The notes beneath the pieces were generated by a model. It was not told where the DNA came from. It did not search any database and saw only the letters and a list, made by a program, of their open reading frames with translations. A stretch of 44,227 nucleotides of DNA from assembly GCA_009746045.1 (NCBI GenBank), contig RPFO01000102.1:252501-296727 (forward strand), written 5' to 3'. Source of the stretch: Mesostigma viride (taxonomy: Eukaryota; Streptophyta; Mesostigmatophyceae; Mesostigmatales; Mesostigmataceae). This document shows, one piece after another, positions 10,601 through 19,185 of the stretch (position 1 is the first letter of the stretch; each line of letters opens with the position of its first letter). Made by a program: the position numbers and the translations under genes.

Positions 10601-11387
10601 GACCGACGCCCCCGTTCCCGGTGCCGTCGCCGCCTCCGTAGTAGAACCGCCAGCCGTCGATGTCGTCAGCAACAAGGGCAGTTGATCCGCGGGCCGATGC
10701 AGTGCGCCTGTGTTCTTGGATTCCCAGGATGGCGATATTATTGTCGATGCAGAAACCAATAAGATTGGAGACTCGATGGCACTGACAGTCGTCACTGCGC
10801 AGGCAGTGACAGCGGTCAGCGTCGGGCTGGAGCGTGCGGGCGTTGAAGGTGGCGATGACCAAGGGCGCGCGTTGACCGAAAAGGGGGGTGCAGGCGGGGG
10901 TGGGGGCGGAGATGGAGCAGGGTGGTGATGGGGGTGGGGGTGGAGGTGGTGGGGTAGGGGGGGCGGGTTGGGGACTTATGCTTTCAATCACCGTTTCGAT
11001 TCTTCCTGCCAACGCGTCGAGGCGACGCCGACGGTTGGCTCGGGTGGCCAGGTAGAATGAGTCTGCGTCTGCACGCATAAGAAATGCGTGCAGTCTGAGG
11101 AGGTTTCGGAGGCGGCCGCGCGAGGCGGGGCGAACCTGGCTCACTGCCGACCCGTTGCTCTCTCTCCGACAGCCCGAGGGCTGCGAAGGCAAAGGGGCGG
11201 GAAGGGGAGTTAGGCAGATCCCACTGCTAAGCCGCGGAGCCGCGGGGCCGCGAGCGTCGTCATTGATAGGAGAGAAGGGTTCGCAGCGCGGGCTCCGGCT
11301 CAGGTGCAAAGCGAACGAATTTATTAGGGGGACGGCCAAGCCTGGCAGCCATACCTGAGCTGAAGTTGCCCCGGCGGATCCCCACAC
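7635..11387 (-). pseudogene. LINE A ORF2: endonuclease plus reverse transcriptase, frameshifted
   Basis: Four overlapping minus-strand frames form one EN-RT polyprotein. The APE-type endonuclease shows ATFNART, LGIQEHR, a LLLDANA stretch in place of GDFNA, then IDYVVMRKR and RSDHRIV. A linker follows, then RT with YKNKGSPDDPANYRG, motif A FVDFIKAFDS (about 8866-8893), motif B GVWQGCVLSPYLF and catalytic YADD (8526-8537), then a thumb/C-terminal region with GHLAR and the terminal PGLSVIWRQM. Frameshifts lie near 10230 (inside EN), 9283 (before GPDQLP) and 8775 (before motif B); each is fixed by one base. The frame opens on GTG 128 bases inside the end of ORF1 and I see no clear ATG. The enzyme would nick target DNA and copy the RNA by target-primed reverse transcription. 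Confidence 0.88.
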
Positions 11388-12729
11388 GTGCTGGGGAGCA
11401 GGTGACCGTCGATGCCGGTGGCGATGGCGGTGACGGCGGGGGCCGAGCAGGGGGCTGGGGCGCTGGCACGGCGGTATCCATGGGGGTCGCCGTCATTGGA
11501 GGAAGGTCCTGGCCGTTAATGCGGACGATGAAGACGCCATTAAAGAGGCGGGCATAGATGCTGCACCGTAGTTGCGGGTTGGCCTGCTTGGCTGCCCGAG
11601 CCTCGTGGACCTCCGGCCGGTTCAAAGCGGCAGCCCGGGCCTCAAGCTGCTCCGGGGTATAGTAATCGTCGATGCTCAGTTGGGTATCGTGGAGGTTCCG
11701 GCGGGCCTTCTGCACCTGCAGTTTGTCCTCCTTGCGGTGGAATTCCACCAAGACAGGGGCGGTGGGGCCGCCGAGCCGTCGTGCCGTTTTGATGACGACG
11801 CTTTGGGCCACGCCGAGCTTCCCCAGGAAGGGGTCGCCCCGGAGGTAGGTGCCCAGGCGTGCATCGTTGACGTTCGAGGGGACGCCACGTACCACAATAC
11901 TGCATGAGCGAATGGGTTCGTGCATAGCATCCCTTGTGCTGGCCTTGACGGCTGTTTTGATTTCGTTGATGAGCTCCGTAGGGTTCTGAAGCGTGGCGGC
12001 ATAGGTGGTCTTGGCAGGAGTTATGGAGGCGGCAAGTTGTTGCTGGAGCTGGTGGAGGAGCTGCTGCTGCTGCTGCAGCCCTGCTGCAATGTGGGTGATG
12101 GCGGAGTGGATGGAGGTGTCGGCGTGTGAGGAATGGGCGTGGTGGGTGGCGAGGTGGTTGTGGACAGGGTTGAGGGCAGCGTTGAGGAGGGGAGGGAGGC
12201 GATCGAAGCAGGTATTGGCGACTTGCTTGGCGGTGATGTTGATGGCGGCCGCAACAGTGGGGTCGGCTCCCAGGTCCAGAGAGGCCATGACAAAGCTCTC
12301 AAGGGCGCTGTCGGAAAGACGGGAGCACGTCCACCAGACTGCGAGGCAGAGGTCAGTGTCGTCGGGGTCGTCGTGGAGAAAGTCCGACAGGTGGGTAACC
12401 TGTTGGTTGCAGTCCCGGATCTCGCACTTTTTCTCGGCAGCCAGGTGCAGGATGGTGAGGGCGGCAGCTCGGGACAGGCGCATGATGGCGTTAAGGCCTG
12501 GCCATTTGCCAGGTAAAAATGCGGCAGCTTCCTCGGCAGAAAAGGCCTCCTCGCGGGTATCCATGGCAGGGTCGCTGTTCGGCGGAGCGGTGGAGTGGAG
12601 CGGCTGGATGCTGACAGTGGCGTCCGGCATAGCGTGCAAGGGTGTTTCCAATGACGCCATGGCTTCATCAGCGAGTTGGTGCAGGGCCGCGGACGCTTGT
12701 GATTGCTGGGATGAGTCGTATTCCGCCAT
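11260..12729 (-). CDS. LINE A ORF1 protein (489 aa)
   Basis: One uninterrupted frame begins with ATG at 12729, just after the tandem 5' UTR monomers. Residues 60-180 are Ala/Leu-rich and probably helical; residues 185-235 are His/Gln-rich (LQQQQQLLHQLQQQL) and could form the oligomerising coiled coil. Residues 276-360 fit an RRM (SIVVRGVPSNVNDARLG, later APVLVEFHRKEDKLQV), followed by a C-terminal domain with the pattern of L1-type ORF1 proteins (LSIDDYYTPEQLEARAA). The tail is Pro-rich. I see no CCHC knuckle. Such proteins coat the element RNA as chaperones in the RNP. Intact reading supports recent activity. The end overlaps ORF2 by 128 bases in another frame, so ORF2 would need reinitiation or frameshifting. 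Confidence 0.82.
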   Translation of the reverse strand: MAEYDSSQQSQASAALHQLADEAMASLETPLHAMPDATVSIQPLHSTAPPNSDPAMDTREEAFSAEEAAAFLPGKWPGLNAIMRLSRAAALTILHLAAEKKCEIRDCNQQVTHLSDFLHDDPDDTDLCLAVWWTCSRLSDSALESFVMASLDLGADPTVAAAINITAKQVANTCFDRLPPLLNAALNPVHNHLATHHAHSSHADTSIHSAITHIAAGLQQQQQLLHQLQQQLAASITPAKTTYAATLQNPTELINEIKTAVKASTRDAMHEPIRSCSIVVRGVPSNVNDARLGTYLRGDPFLGKLGVAQSVVIKTARRLGGPTAPVLVEFHRKEDKLQVQKARRNLHDTQLSIDDYYTPEQLEARAAALNRPEVHEARAAKQANPQLRCSIYARLFNGVFIVRINGQDLPPMTATPMDTAVPAPQPPARPPPSPPSPPASTVTCSPARVGIRRGNFSSGMAARLGRPPNKFVRFAPEPEPALRTLLSYQ

Positions 12730-12742
12730 ATCGAGCTGAAAA

Positions 12743-13245
12743 AACAGCGATATTTGCTGGGCAGGGCGGTGCCGGTATCTTCGGAAATATTGAGCGATAG
12801 CTGTAGAAAATTATATCAGCGTGTTCGTCTTCAAAAGACGAGTCTAATGCAACCAACCCGATGAAATTTCATGGCCGGAGTCAAAAGTTATGAGCATTCT
12901 CGTATATTGCAACAGCGATATTTGCTGGGCAGGGCGGTGCGGTATCTTCGGAAATATTGAGCGATAGCTGTAGAAAATTATATCAGCGTGTTCGTCTTCA
13001 AAAGACGAGTCTAATGCAACCAACCCGATGAAATTTCATGGCCGGAGTCAAAAGTTATGAGCTTCTCGTATATTGCAACAGCGATATTTGCTGGGCAGGG
13101 CGGTGCCGGTATCTTCGGAAATATTGAGCGATAGCTGTAGAAAATTATATCAGCGTGTTCGTCTTCAAAAGACGAGTCTAATGCAACCAACCCGATGAAA
13201 TTTCATGGCCGGAGTCAAAAGTTATGAGCATTCTCGTATATTGCA
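12743..13245 (-). repeat. Three tandem ~167-bp monomers in the LINE A 5' UTR
   Basis: Copies start at about 12744, 12912 and 13078 (spacing 168 and 166) and differ by only a few bases. They lie directly upstream of ORF1. Each contains the perfect inverted repeat CGTCTT-CAA-AAGACG (12826-12840, 12993-13007, 13160-13174). Tandem 5' UTR monomers with promoter activity are known from rodent L1; a promoter role here is inferred from position. A related single copy is found in the 5' UTR of family B at about 14810-14910 and 18710-18805. Confidence 0.88.
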
Positions 13246-13278
13246 TTCCGTCACACACACGGACGTGGCATCATCCAT

Positions 13279-14931
13279 GGGGAGGGCCATTATGGGCGCA
13301 CATGCGTGTAGGCCACACGTGCTACTAGGCTAAGCCTGACTAATCTACACTACTGTTATACATTCCCTCCTTGATACATTCCCTACTAGCTTGAGGTTGC
13401 TGGGGTGGCAGGGGGCGCCTGCCAGGGCTTGTGGTCGACGTGGATGACTGACGTCCCCCGTCCAGTATACCGGTTTCCCCCCTGCGCTCTGCCGGAGCTG
13501 GAGGTAGGTCGGCCATAGCTCCCGTCGCCGCTGTTGCTGGGCCAGGGTCAAGTCGTCGACCAGCGTGTATAGGAAGTCCTCGAGAGCTTCTTGCGGCATT
13601 TAAGAAACGACAGCTTATCCGCCATGTACTTAAAGGTGAGGAGCAGGGGAGCCGGGCCAGCCTTACCCCGCGCACGGGGAAGGCGGACAGCCGACATCCG
13701 CAGCTCACCAGTGAGTTGCATGGGGGCAAGAATGTCGCGCTTATTAGACGCCATGAGAAGAGTCTCCGAGGTCTCACCTGCCGGCTGGTCGAAGTGCTTG
13801 ACGATGACATTGTGGCTGCGCTGGGTGCGGTCGGCCTCCTCGCGGAGGTCCAGGGCTTGTTGCTTGAGCTGTGCCGCGATGGTGGAGCGGTGGTGGAGGT
13901 GGTGTGGTCCTTGAGCAGGTCGGCGCCCAGGTCTGGGTGGGAGGAGCATCGCCGGCCGGGCCAGCAGATGCCGGCTGGGCGGCGATGTCCTTCACCGCCT
14001 GCGGTGATGCCTGCTGTGTTTTGCAGGCACTCAATGGCAATCGATGGCGTTGTCCTTGAGGCGCAGGTCGATGTCGAGGAGCTGGGCTTTGATAGTCGGC
14101 GGTGGAGGTGGAGGCGGCAGTGGAGGTGGAAGCGAGGAGGGTGGAGGTGGAGGTGACGGTGGCGGAAAGGTGAGGGAGCTCAGCAGCTAGCGTGCCGCCA
14201 ATGTCGGCCACATGCATCTGCCGCAAGGCGGGTCACGTGCTGCTCGAAGGCCTCCGTGAGGAGGGTACGAACAGTGGAATCGGAAACGGAGCAAGCCCAG
14301 ATCTCGCCGTCAGACTTCGTGAGGAGGGAGCAGAGAATCAGGTGCTGAAGGTCGGGCCGGTCGTAGTGGAGGCCCGTCAGCAGCAGATCTCGGCTTTGAA
14401 ACCTGCGGCCAATTGGCTCGATAAGACGGTTGATGCTGTGAAGGTGGATGCACAGCTCAAGGAGCGAGGCGTAATCCCCGTTGAAAATACACTCCAGAGC
14501 AGTGCACGGGGGGATGTTGTACCAGTCGTAATCGTCGACATTGAAGGTTTTGAGCTTGAAACGCGGTTCGCGGCCGGACCGCGGATGGGCGACTGAATTT
14601 GGATTTGGGCGATGCCGATGGCGAGGCCGCGGGAGCAGCCGAGTGAACCACTAACGCTTGGCTAGGGTCACCGCTGCCAAGGTTGGAGGCCGGGAGGCAG
14701 AACTGCAGCCGGGGCTGCAGTTGTATTTGCTTAGCTCATCATTGCAGCCTCCACACTGGCGATTCGTCAAGGTGCGTTTGCTTGTCATAATATTGCGTAA
14801 TGGCGTCGGGAAAATATATCAGCGGGTGCGTCTTAGAAAGATGAAGCGATTGTGATATTCACGGCCAAATTAATTCGGGGCCCAAACGTAAAAGCTATGA
14901 GCTCCGCTGTCAGCCATGGCTACCTCGTGGC
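13279..14931 (-). mobile_element. Family B element, copy 1: 5' UTR and ORF1 part
   Basis: The minus strand reads 5' UTR (14931-14789), an ORF1-like gene (14788 to about 13345) and the start of the 3' UTR, which continues at 7537-7173 beyond the inserted LINE A. The complete element would be about 2.0 kb. No endonuclease or RT sequence lies between the ORF1 C-terminus and the 3' UTR, and copy 2 has the same junction. At the 5' end homology with copy 2 stops at CTACCTCGTGG (about 14931), so this copy may be slightly truncated. Confidence 0.82.
13345..14788 (-). pseudogene. Family B ORF1-like protein, copy 1, frameshifted
   Basis: Start ATG at 14788 (MTSKR, as in copy 2 at 18690). The N-terminal domain around 14570-14400 (VDDYDW, then GDYASL) matches copy 2. 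A low-complexity Thr/Ala/Ser region follows, then QLKQQALDLREEADRTQR, the helix that precedes the RRM in L1-type ORF1 proteins, then HNVIVKHFD, TGELRMSAVRLPRARGKAGP, a LLLTFKYMADKLSFLK stretch, and a C-terminal domain with DDLTLAQQQRRRELWPTYL and KPVYWTG. The order coiled coil, RRM, CTD is that of L1 ORF1p. Several frameshifts (about 14640, 13950-13900, 13600) break the frame. It is not the LINE A ORF1: the RRM/CTD pattern is similar but the N-terminus differs. Confidence 0.72.
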
Positions 14932-14945
14932 GCGTATACTGGGAT

Positions 14946-14995
14946 CTGCCTCCATACTACAGACAAACCAGGAGGCTGCCCGGGCGTTAGCCCGT
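14946..14995 (-). pseudogene. 50-bp LINE A ORF2 fragment
   Basis: This piece matches LINE A at 7770-7819 (CTGCCTCCATA, then ACAGACAAACCAGGAGG). It lies immediately left of the target duplication of B copy 2. The LINE A 3' piece at 18931 ends at the adjoining LINE A position (about 7769). Confidence 0.75.
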
Positions 14996-15004
14996 TAGGG
15001 GCAT

Positions 15005-15999
15005 TAATTATAATTAATTAATTAATTAACTAATTAATTAGGAACATCACTCCGTTGGGAGTAAATGTAGCACATATCCCTGAGAAGGGGCATATGGCTT
15101 TTAATACATCCTAGGCTACTTCATGCAAGGGTGGGAATGTAAGCTACCCTTGCTCTAGGTGCACCAGGGCACTCGCACCCTCATGGTCTATCACGCTATG
15201 CCCAGCTAAGGGGGAGCATGCCATGTGGGGGAAGATCATCATGGCTATACAAGGGCGAGGGCATGGCTTCTCAACAGAGAGCATCTCTCTGCATAGGCAT
15301 AGCATGGCTAAATTCTTAATGCAACATCCATGGGGGTTCCATTATAGGCATGGCTTGGCTAAATTCTGAAGGCAACATCCATGGGGGCCATTATGGGCGC
15401 ACATGCGTGGGCCACATGCTAGGCTAAGCCTGACTAATCTACACTACTGGTATGGATTCCCTAGTCTGAGGTGGCAGGAGGGGGCTGCCAGGGCTTGTGG
15501 TCAACGTGGATGACCGCCCCCCTCCAGTATACTGGCTTCCCCCCTGCGCTCTGCCGGATCGAGCTGAAGGTAGGTCGGCCATAGCTCGGGTCGCCGCTGT
15601 TGCTGGGCCAGGGTCAAGTCGTCCTCCAGCGTGAAGCGAGTCGTCGAGAGCTTCTTGCGGCATTTAAGGAACGCCAACTTGTCCGCCATGTACTTGTCCG
15701 CCATGTACTTAAAGGTGAGGAGCACGGGTGCCGGGCCAGCCTTCCCCCGCGCGCGGGGGAGGCGGACAGCCGACATCCGCAGCTCACCAGTGAGTAGCAT
15801 GGGGGCAAAAATGTCGCGCTTAAATGCCTCAAGAAGGCTCGTGGAGGTCTCACCTGCCGGCTGGTCGAAGTGCTTGACGATGACATTGTGGCTGCGCCGG
15901 GCGATGTCGGCTTCTTCACGAAGGTCGAGGGCTTGTTGCTTGAGTTGTGGCCAAGATGGTGGAGGTGGTGGAGGTGGTGTGCTGCGCGGGGAGGGTCCC
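15005..15999 (-). mobile_element. Family B element, copy 2: 3' half
   Basis: It contains the (AATT)n tail (15003-15043), a 3' UTR colinear with 7173-7537, and the C-terminal half of the B ORF1-like gene. The element is flanked by a 15-bp duplication GCCCGTTAGGGGCAT (14990-15004 and 18916-18930). It is cut at 15999 by a 1.8-kb insert and resumes at 17823; the combined length without insert is about 2.08 kb. Confidence 0.82.
15439..15999 (-). pseudogene. Family B ORF1-like protein, copy 2, C-terminal half
   Basis: It reads QLKQQALDLREEADIARR, HNVIVKHFDQPAGETS, TGELRMSAVRLPRARGKAGP, then KYMADKYMADKLAFLK with a small internal duplication (YMADK twice, 15690-15713), then FTLEDDLTLAQQQRR and LWPTYLQL. 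This is the RRM plus C-terminal domain of an L1-type ORF1 protein. The frame is open from the insert boundary almost to the end of the domain; compared with copy 1 it breaks near 15560 just before the stop. Confidence 0.72.
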
Positions 16000-17822
16000 A
16001 TAGAAATATATCAAAACTTACCCCCCCTAATAACTACAGAAATGCAACTGACAACCACTGAATGATGTTTGGGGACCATAAACATGATGTTTGGGCATGC
16101 ATACCACCACTTGTTGGGGGTACTACCCCCAGCCATACACCGGCTATGAGCTAAAAATAGAAAAAAAGGCTGTCCGGGGCACATCTTGCCCAGAACAGTG
16201 GGAGAACCAGTTGCATGAAAAAAGCACACCCCATATAAAAATGTCATGGGACATTGTTTCTACCTAATTGGATCAACAAAATCAGCACATCCCTTTGAGT
16301 TATTAATTTTTGGGCCAAAAATACGCTTTTTTAGGCGGGGCGTCCCCATACACACTCATAACACATCAATTAGGCCTGAAAAGCACAAGTCAAATTCTGT
16401 CATGACCATAGAAGGCACTGTCAAAGTTTGGTGGCATTCTGAGCTCAGCTGTAGCAGTTATTAATTTTGGCAGTTGGCCACCTGTGCAGACGCTAAGGAA
16501 GGCATTAGTGAGTATTAAGGCACACTAACACTTCCTATGCCATCCAAAAGGCTCCTGACCATGCCCAATTCGACCACCATGTACAAGGAGGTGGCTGGGC
16601 ACGTCATGTGCCCTTGCCTTACCTCGACACGGGCAACCTGTTGCGTGCGTGCACAACAATGAGGCAGGTAGCTCTACATGCCTAGCCAACACTTCTAAAG
16701 CATATTCCAGGTTTATGGTGTGGGCATCATCCCAAAACCAAGCTCAAACACACCCTAGAAAGCCATATCCACTAATTGCCCAACAAGGGTAACAACAGAC
16801 AGTCCACAGAGAAAGCAGAATTATCATACATGCTGCTTGCCAAGGCTTCTTACCATGGTTACCTTGCCTTGCTAGCATATGACTGACCTACGTGCAGTTC
16901 CACCCATGCAGTATGCCCCTCAGAAAAAACACTGCCACCTTTCTTTCCAGCGCAACTGTTTGCCAAGAAACAAACTCAAGCTTGTGAGCCTCTAACCACC
17001 ATGAAGCCTCTGCTAAGAAAGGCCGCGTCAATATTCACACAAAACTGAGTGCTGTTAGCAATCTCCTTCCAAGAAACCACTCAGCAAATCCCTGACAACT
17101 TGACGATATGCCACGGTCACGCTTTGACACATCCCAGCCATGCAACGTACATAAAAACCACTGAAAGGTGCCAGGAATCTGGCGATGCGCAGCACGGAAT
17201 GGCATTATACCTGGCGCTAACTGCACGGAAAGAAGCCGAAAACTTGCGTTGATAACCCATAAAGGAAGCGAAACATTCATAGGGTCACGTTGATCACACG
17301 ATCGTACCATTACCGGAATTGTCCTTCGCCCAGCGGCGCAAGAAAGAACAACCTTCCATGGAATAATAAGACGCGCATCCCGCGAGCCTGGAGAGTGTCT
17401 TACCGATCATGACGGAAATCTTGCCGAAACCCAGCAAATTTTTTAAAGCTTTACCAATAACGATTTAAACGCATCCTTGACGCTAGGTAAAGCCCATAAA
17501 ACCTGACAATCACCGCCGCCAGCGTGCATTCTAATTTATTCCTCTCGACGAAAACATCAGATTGGACCCCCGCGGCGATGGTCATCAATAAAATCATCGA
17601 CACTGCAAAAAACGCGAACTCCGCTACGAAGTAGTATCATTTACTCATCGTCTTTAAGATTCGCTCAGTTTCTCTGCATTCCTCGAGCTATCTTTTTCTA
17701 CTCTGCCTGAAAGCACGTCGCCATGGCCAGCTCCGGTAGGGGTGCGCGCCCCGTGCACCACTTTTTCACGGTACGGACGGGTACCGCGAATTTTTCGGCG
17801 CCAAAATATTCGCGCCGGGACC
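16000..17822. mobile_element. 1.82-kb insert of unknown type inside element B copy 2
   Basis: The insert interrupts the B ORF1-like gene between GTCCC at 15995-15999 and GTCCC at 17823-17827, a likely 5-bp target duplication. Removing it joins the two halves of B in line with the uninterrupted copy 1 near 13905. I see no terminal inverted repeats, LTRs or polyA, and no recognisable protein. A plus-strand ATG in a good context (GTCGCCATGG, 17720) opens a basic 37-codon stretch that runs into B. The right end has a GGCGCCAAA / ATTCGCGCC imperfect inverted repeat (17799-17817). It could be a non-autonomous DNA element or a filler-DNA insertion. Confidence 0.5.
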
Positions 17823-18690
17823 GTCCCCTTAAGCAAGTCCGCCCAGGTGGAGGGAGCATCGCCGGCCAGGCCAGCACGGCAGGCGCCGGCTGGGCGGCGA
17901 TGTCCTTCACCGCCTGCATGGGCGGTGAGGCCGGCGGTGTCATGCAAGCTCTCAAGGGCGGTGGCGGTGGCTTGAAGGCGTTGGTCGAGGTCGAGGAGCT
18001 GGGCTTTGATGTCGGCAGTGGAGGCGGAAATGGCAGTGGAGGTGGCGGTGAGGTGAGGAAGTTCAGCAGCCAGCGGACCACCCATTGCTGCGACGTCAAC
18101 AGCAAGGGGGGTCACGTGCTGCTGAAAGTCTTCCATGCATGAGGATGGCACGGAGGGTGGGGGCGGAGATGGATGGAGCCCAGATCTCGCCGTCAGAGCG
18201 CTGGAGAAGGGATCTTGAGCCGGATGGCGTGCTGGAGCTGGGGGCGGGGGCAGCCAAACAGCATGCCGTGGGCGGTCCAGCGGCTGCCGTTGCTGCCGAG
18301 GAGGCGATCTTGGTCGTAGAGATGGAGGCACAGGTCGTAAAGCGAGGCGTAGTCCCCGTAGAAGATGCAGTGCAGAGCATCGGACGGAGACATGTTGGTC
18401 CAGTCGTGATCATCGACCTTGAAAGGTTGGGGCCGAAAGCGCGGTTCAGAGGGGCGGGACACCCCTATTTTGTCGGCTGAGCGGGTGCGTTTCGGGTCAG
18501 GCGATGCCGATGCCGATGGCGATGGCGAGGCATTAAGCCCGGGAGGTTGCGGCTGGGCGGCCACCAGTGCACGACTAGTGTCACCGCTGCCTGCCGGACC
18601 TGAGAGCGAAGCTGCAGCCTGAGCTGCAGAATTTTCATGGCCGAGCGCATCCGCCAAACTGCGTTGCGTCAAAGGACGTTTGCTCGTCAT
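17823..18690 (-). pseudogene. Family B ORF1-like protein, copy 2, N-terminal half
   Basis: ATG at 18690 opens MTSKRPLTQRSLADALGHE, then an Ala/Ser/Pro-rich linker ending in PDPKRTRSADK, a possible nuclear localisation signal. A folded-looking domain follows (FKVDDHDWTNMSPSDALH, GDYASLYDLCLHLYDQDR). After a frameshift near 18205 the frame goes on with EDFQQHVTPLAVDVAAMGG and a heptad-like AQLLDLDQRLQATATALESL, which could be the coiled coil. The N-terminal domain is shared only with copy 1; I do not recognise its family. Confidence 0.68.
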
Positions 18691-18915
18691 ATATTGCGTT
18701 TTAGATTCGGAAAATTATATCAGCATGTGCGTCTTAGAAAGACGAAGCGATAGTGATATTCACGGCTAAATTCGGTGCTCAAACGTGAAAGTTATGAGCT
18801 CCGCCGTCAGCCATGGCTACCTCGTGGCTCGTGGCTCGTGAGCTTTGCGCAAGACCTTGCGAAAAGCTACCTTCGGGAAGCTTCGGAAGAGTCTGTCCCG
18901 GAATATGCATATTCT
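17823..18915 (-). mobile_element. Family B element, copy 2: 5' half
   Basis: It holds the 5' UTR (18915-18691) with the hairpin CGTCTT-AGA-AAGACG at 18730-18744 and the N-terminal half of the ORF1-like gene. The 5' end is set by the 15-bp duplication at 18916-18930. Compared with copy 1, about 87 extra bases precede CCACGAGGTAGCC on the minus strand. Confidence 0.78.
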
Positions 18916-18930
18916 GCCCGTTAGGGGCAT

Positions 18931-19173
18931 TAATTAATTAATTAATAGACACGTGACTGCGTCACGTGAGCATAAGTCCTCAGTGGGAGGGGAACATGGG
19001 ATGGAATGGATGGTATAAGCTATCTAGGTCCTAGTTACAGGGGTGTGGGCACCGCGGCCCGAATCGCTATGAATGCCATACTTGGTCACACGCGGAGCCC
19101 CCACAGGCTTGGGGGTGGTCTCCTTCATCACTACTTGCCATCTATCCTTGCGCACCATCCATCTCCTTGCGCA
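18931..19173 (-). mobile_element. 5'-truncated LINE A copy (3' UTR only)
   Basis: From 18947 to about 19163 it is nearly identical to LINE A 7557-7769, preceded by an (AATT)n tail (18931-18946). It is flanked by a perfect 12-bp duplication CGTTAGGGGCAT (18919-18930 and 19174-19185). The last ten bases at the 5' end repeat a nearby phrase (CTCCTTGCGCA), a typical 5'-junction scar. High similarity to the full copy implies a recent insertion. Confidence 0.88.
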
Positions 19174-19185
19174 CGTTAGGGGCAT

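Larger units (their letters stand above)
7538..13266 (-). mobile_element. Full-length LINE, family A (5.73 kb)
   Basis: A non-LTR retrotransposon whose ends are fixed by a perfect 12-bp target duplication, GGCATCATCCAT, at 7526-7537 and 13267-13278. Read on the minus strand it has a 0.54-kb 5' UTR with three tandem monomers, ORF1 (12729-11260), ORF2 with endonuclease and reverse transcriptase (about 11387-7635), a short 3' UTR and an (AATT)n tail (7538-7556). Other family A pieces in the window lie at 5388, 6270, 14946, 18931 and (more diverged) 41297. The C-terminal RRRLGLAGHLAR motif and microsatellite tail suggest an RTE/CR1-type clade rather than plant L1, but the clade is not established. 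ORF1 is intact; ORF2 carries three single-base frameshifts, so the copy is probably dead or mis-assembled at those sites. Confidence 0.9.
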
